From: an uncultured Clostridia bacterium
GTDB lineage: Bacteria > Bacillota > Clostridia > Christensenellales > UBA1242
Assembly: GCA_945921465.1 (NCBI GenBank)
Contig: CAMEKS010000008.1
Location: 1 to 36,599, forward strand
Direction: 5' to 3'
DNA length: 36,599 nt
Positions 33,450 through 36,599 of this stretch are shown piece by piece. Both the position numbers and the translations under genes were made by a program. Below the pieces are notes generated by a model. The model searched no databases. It was not told the origin of the DNA and saw nothing but the letters and a program-made list of their open reading frames with translations. Every line of letters begins with the position of its first letter. Position 1 is the first letter of the stretch.

Positions 33450-34007
33450 TTATTTTAATATAGAATATTTGCAGCCGCAATAATTCTGTCTATAAATATT
33501 AAATTTTTTACTATTTCTAATTGATTTAAGGTAGCCGTCGTTTTTCTTAAAATTTGCCCACAAATACTCTATATCATACTTATTCGACATCTCCAAACCA
33601 ATTTGGTTAAGTAAAATATAATTCTTGTGTGGGCTAACCGACATAGTTGTAGTAAAGATATCAAATCCATTATCTTTGGCATACTTTGCTGTATAATCCA
33701 GTCTAAGCCTAAAGCACGCTTCACACCTACTTCCGCCCTCAGGTTCATTACGTAGTCCAACTACCAATTTTTCATAATCCTCAGGAATATATTCCGCCTC
33801 AATTAATTTAACATCACATCCATCTTGATTAAGACAATTAATGATTTTTTCCTGAGCATTGAGCCTTTTATCATATTCTTGCTTAGGGTAGATATTAGGA
33901 TTATAGTACAAAACTGTCACATCATATGTCTGACACAAATCTTGTAAAACACCGCTACTGCAAGGTCCACAGCAACTATGTAATAATAATTTCTTTTTTG
34001 ATTCCAA
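33450..34007 (-). CDS. queH: Epoxyqueuosine reductase QueH
   Basis: Reduces epoxyqueuosine to queuosine at tRNA position 34. The DUF208 signature is present: LLLHSCCGPCSSG with Cys12, Cys13 and Cys16, then NPNIYPKQEYDKR, the central SRCEACFRLRL and the C-terminal YCGCKYS. These cysteines hold an iron-sulfur cluster and the neighbouring metal. 185 aa. The start codon is TTG, supported by GGAGGGG at the right distance. No other queuosine gene is in the window, which fits a salvage role. Confidence 0.92.
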   Translation of the reverse strand: MESKKKLLLHSCCGPCSSGVLQDLCQTYDVTVLYYNPNIYPKQEYDKRLNAQEKIINCLNQDGCDVKLIEAEYIPEDYEKLVVGLRNEPEGGSRCEACFRLRLDYTAKYAKDNGFDIFTTTMSVSPHKNYILLNQIGLEMSNKYDIEYLWANFKKNDGYLKSIRNSKKFNIYRQNYCGCKYSILK

Positions 34008-34117
34008 CTATCCCCTCCGTTAATCAAATATTAATATAGAATTAATAATTAATCATATTAAAATAAGTAATATAAGATAAATAATTAGTCGTATTGAATA
34101 GAATAAAATATTATCTT

Positions 34118-35152
34118 TTAGAAAAGAAATTGTAATACAAATCCTAATAATGAGCTAACAACATACAAGAAACTAACTATAACCAAATTCTCTTTGATAT
34201 TCTTGTTATTCTTAAATAATACAACTATTGCGACACCGGCATTAGTGCAAAGTCCTGCAAGGCATGACGCAAAATTAATTCCAAAATTAGCAAATAGATT
34301 AGTAATTAACACGCTTGCAGCACAATTAGGTATAAGACCTATTAGCCCCATTACAAAAGGCTGAAAAATGCTATTGTTAAGCAAAACATTGCTTAAATTT
34401 TCAAATCCAACAAATTCCAATAACAATCCTAAAACGATATTTATTACTAGTATAAATGCACAAATTTTCAGTGAATGAATAAGTGGATGCAAGAAATATG
34501 TCTTAAAAGTTGTCTTTTCTTCTATTATATGGTGGCCACAACATCCCAAATCAACCTTGCCCTCTTTGTGGTGTTCTGCCAAGATGTGATCTTTATCAGA
34601 TTCATTATGCATATGTTCAGAATCGTTTATGGTACTTGTGTCATCACAATCAACAGCAACATTATCAACTTTTTGCAAATTATCTTCTACTATATTATTA
34701 GCTGCTATAACGCTTAACTTAGTCAATTTTGCAGTATTAATTTTCTTAAATATCATATTAGCCAAATAGCCAATCAGAACAGCATAGATTAATTTGATAC
34801 CTATCAAAAGTAATATGTATTTCAAGTTATTTGGATTATAACTTTCACCTAATAGATAAGGAATTGCCTCATCGCTTGTGGCAATATATACCGCTAGTAA
34901 TGTACCAATATTAATACGATTTTCGCAATAAAGGTCTGTGGCAACTATCGAAAAACCGCATTGTGGAATAATTCCTACTGCACCAGCAATAAGTGGCGAA
35001 AATTTATTGTTAAGAAAGTTAAAATTGTGCCATTTGTTAGCAAATTTAACTTCTATCAATTCGATTAATATATAAACTAACAGAAGTATAGGCAATACTT
35101 TAAGTGTATCTATTAACGAATCTAATAGCACATCCCCTACTTTCTCAAACAT
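34118..35152 (-). CDS. Putative heavy-metal/arsenic permease with His-rich loop (ArsP_2 type)
   Basis: A polytopic membrane protein of about eight to ten segments in two similar halves. The first half has GAVGIIPQCGFSIVATDLY and the second GLIGLIPNCAASVLITNLF, the repeated G-x-IPxC motif of this permease family (putative manganese or arsenic exporters). Between them is a cytoplasmic loop rich in His, Asp and Cys (HMHNESDKDHILAEHHKEG, CCGHH), likely a metal-binding regulatory loop. 344 aa. It begins inside the end of the upstream gene (16-bp overlap), with GGAGG as ribosome binding site. The transported ion is not known. Confidence 0.75.
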   Translation of the reverse strand: MFEKVGDVLLDSLIDTLKVLPILLLVYILIELIEVKFANKWHNFNFLNNKFSPLIAGAVGIIPQCGFSIVATDLYCENRINIGTLLAVYIATSDEAIPYLLGESYNPNNLKYILLLIGIKLIYAVLIGYLANMIFKKINTAKLTKLSVIAANNIVEDNLQKVDNVAVDCDDTSTINDSEHMHNESDKDHILAEHHKEGKVDLGCCGHHIIEEKTTFKTYFLHPLIHSLKICAFILVINIVLGLLLEFVGFENLSNVLLNNSIFQPFVMGLIGLIPNCAASVLITNLFANFGINFASCLAGLCTNAGVAIVVLFKNNKNIKENLVIVSFLYVVSSLLGFVLQFLF

Positions 35153-35673
35153 TTTTCCTCCAACAATTTTTTTAAATATTTTTTATTATTAACTTTTATA
35201 TTCTCCAACATACTATTTAAGTCAGTCCTGTCAAGCAATAATACACCCAAATTCTGTGCCATGTCAACAGCTTGTTTAGAATATCTTGAATTAGTTATCA
35301 CAACGGCATAATCCGAATGGTAATAATTTAGTGCTGTATTAATCTGCTGTATTGCCGAAGCACCAACAGAATGATTATAATATAATTTTGCCTGAATACA
35401 ATATTCATAGTGCTTAGATTTGGCAAATAGGTCTACACCATAATCACCACTACGTTTAGTTGTTTTGGTCTTAAAACCATAATATCTGAACATCCAGCAT
35501 AATAAATCTTCAAAATCGACTCCACTAATAGCATCTATTTGAGACATAGATAATTGTGATACAAATCGTCTTATTCTATTAGACTTGGCTATAGAAAAAC
35601 ATAATTTAAAGATTAAAATCAAGATTGTTATTGGCAAAAATACTACTGACAAAACTATTAAGAATTTTTTCAT
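35137..35673 (-). CDS. Membrane-tethered Mrr-like restriction endonuclease domain protein
   Basis: A 178-aa protein with an N-terminal membrane segment (residues 3-28, FLIVLSVVFLPITILILIF) and a cytoplasmic PD-(D/E)XK nuclease domain of the Mrr_cat type. Catalytic residues visible are Glu55 (VDFEDLLCWMF), Asp81 in SGDYGVDL and Gln94-x-Lys96 in CIQAKLY. The later VVITNSRYSKQAVDMAQNLGV strand-helix is also typical. Such proteins act on DNA, sometimes modified DNA, and here may be membrane-associated. It overlaps the permease gene by 16 bp and has an AGAGGAGG ribosome binding site. The biological target is unknown. Confidence 0.85.
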   Translation of the reverse strand: MKKFLIVLSVVFLPITILILIFKLCFSIAKSNRIRRFVSQLSMSQIDAISGVDFEDLLCWMFRYYGFKTKTTKRSGDYGVDLFAKSKHYEYCIQAKLYYNHSVGASAIQQINTALNYYHSDYAVVITNSRYSKQAVDMAQNLGVLLLDRTDLNSMLENIKVNNKKYLKKLLEEKCLRK

Positions 35674-35889
35674 ACAACCTCCTCTATTATTAAAGCTACC
35701 TTGTATATATACTAGTATTGATTAAGGTATTATAGTTATATTTGATATAATATATTGTTGCTACATAATAATTTATTGGTTGCAATAATACATCAACTAA
35801 ATTCTAATATAAGGCATTAAAACAATCATCCATTAATTTAATAATTATCTAATTAATATAAGTTACAATTATTAGTCAATAGTATAGCA

Positions 35890-35927
35890 TAAAAAACAAA
35901 TGCAGTTATTGTTTTATTAACTGCATT
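35890..35927 (-). terminator. Terminator of the MscS-type gene
   Basis: Perfect 10-bp arms AATGCAGTTA and TAACTGCATT (35927-35899) with a 9-nt loop, followed by TGTTTTTT on the minus strand, 11 bp after the stop codon. The rest of the gap to the Mrr-like gene (35674-35889) shows no gene. Confidence 0.9.
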
Positions 35928-35937
35928 GTTAACCTAA

Positions 35938-36599
35938 TTATACATTATTAACATCTAGAAATTTCTTAAGTTTGGTAGATTTCTTTTTATCTTCTATTTC
36001 TTTTTTTAGTTTTGCTTCTTCAATATCCTTGTGACGTTTCTCAATTTTGTCTTTGATGATTTTCTCATCAATTGCCGCTTGTTCTTTGACCATTTCATCA
36101 TCAGCGTTAATTGGACTAGGTAATTTAGTATCATCCTTAATATGAACATCAAGTTGATTATAAGGAATACTAATTCCATTCTTGTCAAATTCTAACTTAA
36201 CTTCTTCTAGCAATTCAAAATTAACGTCCCAATAATCTGCAGACTTAACCCAAACTCTGCATATAATATCAATACTTGATTCATTGTGTTTAGAGATGTT
36301 AACAAATGGTTTTGGGTCTTTAAGAATTAATTCGTTTTTTTCAATCAACTTGTTGATTATACGCTTTGCCTTACGAAAGTCATTCTCGTACGCAATAGAA
36401 AAAGTTAAATCTAGCCTACGAGTTTTGTTAATAGAGTAGTTAGTTATGGTGCTGCTAGATACAGTACCATTAGGTACGACAATCATTTTGTTATCTGGGG
36501 TCTTAAGAGTAGTGTAGAATAGCGAAAACTTATCTACTGTACCGCCAACTCCATTATACTCAACATAGTCACCTAACTTAAATGGTCTCATAACTAGGA
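35938..36599 (-). CDS. MscS-family small-conductance mechanosensitive channel, C-terminal part
   Basis: The gene continues past the right edge, because the frame stays open upstream of the internal Met at 36591 (reads LVMRPFKLGD). The beta-domain signature RPFKLGDYVEYNGVGGTV is followed by LKTPDNKMIVVPNGTVSSS and ITNYSINKTRRLDLTFSIAY, all characteristic of the MscS vestibule. The pore helices lie outside the window. A charged tail of about 50 residues (EKRHKDIEEAKLKKEIEDK) extends past the usual domain. It relieves hypo-osmotic pressure across the membrane. A strong terminator follows. Confidence 0.9.
   Translation of the reverse strand, partial: LVMRPFKLGDYVEYNGVGGTVDKFSLFYTTLKTPDNKMIVVPNGTVSSSTITNYSINKTRRLDLTFSIAYENDFRKAKRIINKLIEKNELILKDPKPFVNISKHNESSIDIICRVWVKSADYWDVNFELLEEVKLEFDKNGISIPYNQLDVHIKDDTKLPSPINADDEMVKEQAAIDEKIIKDKIEKRHKDIEEAKLKKEIEDKKKSTKLKKFLDVNNV

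Noticed and set aside
1..36599. CRISPR array or insertion sequence
   Set aside because: No regularly spaced direct repeats and no transposase reading frame were seen.

Overview
The window is a 36.6 kb piece of a low-GC chromosome. It comes from an endospore-forming Firmicute, most likely an uncultured clostridial lineage. The evidence is a sporulation sigma factor of the SigG type, the YqfC/YqfD sporulation pair, long-form HPF, Shine-Dalgarno (SD) sequences of the AAGGAGG type, encoded CCA ends on the tRNAs, and classic Firmicutes clusters (rpoZ-priA-def-fmt, pcrA-ligA, yqfC-yqfD-ybeY-era, tig-clpP-clpX). Almost everything is on the minus strand. The one convincing plus-strand gene is a 94-codon unknown at 15661-15945. 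Both window edges cut genes: fmt on the left and an MscS-type channel gene on the right.

Layout, left to right, which is the reverse of transcription. 1-7.6 kb: translation start and replication/repair genes (fmt, def, priA, rpoZ, ligA, pcrA). 7.6-12.6 kb: an unknown protein, an intergenic region holding a probable structured RNA, rpsU, a HIT protein, mtaB, rsmE, a degenerate ABC ATPase and hpf. 12.7-15.3 kb: clpC. 15.3-17.1 kb: a small accessory islet with the plus-strand gene and a DUF2441-like gene broken by a frameshift in a homopolymer. 17.1-17.6 kb: tRNA-Leu, -Cys, -Gly and -Val. 17.8-23.6 kb: an HAD-like protein, a SipW-like signal peptidase with a large cytoplasmic tail, a membrane-anchored TasA-like protein, a short abundant-looking TasA-like protein, an overlooked 58-residue Arg/Ser/Thr-repeat protein, and sigG. 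23.6-26.9 kb: a cloverleaf inverted repeat, era, ybeY, yqfD, yqfC. 27-32.5 kb: an M49-like metallopeptidase, clpX, clpP and tig. 32.6-36.6 kb: two small membrane proteins, queH, a heavy-metal permease, a membrane-tethered Mrr-like nuclease and the MscS-type channel.

The most unusual part is 18.6-22.6 kb. Its TasA-like proteins, dedicated signal peptidase and tiny basic repeat protein next to sigG look like a self-contained surface-fibre or spore-surface system. Other non-routine signals are the cloverleaf between era and sigG, the roughly 141-nt imperfect hairpin RNA upstream of rpsU's 3' end, the ABC ATPase that has lost most catalytic residues, and compact gene junctions where the terminator of one gene overlaps the promoter of the next. 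All family assignments were made by reading motifs; no database search was possible.
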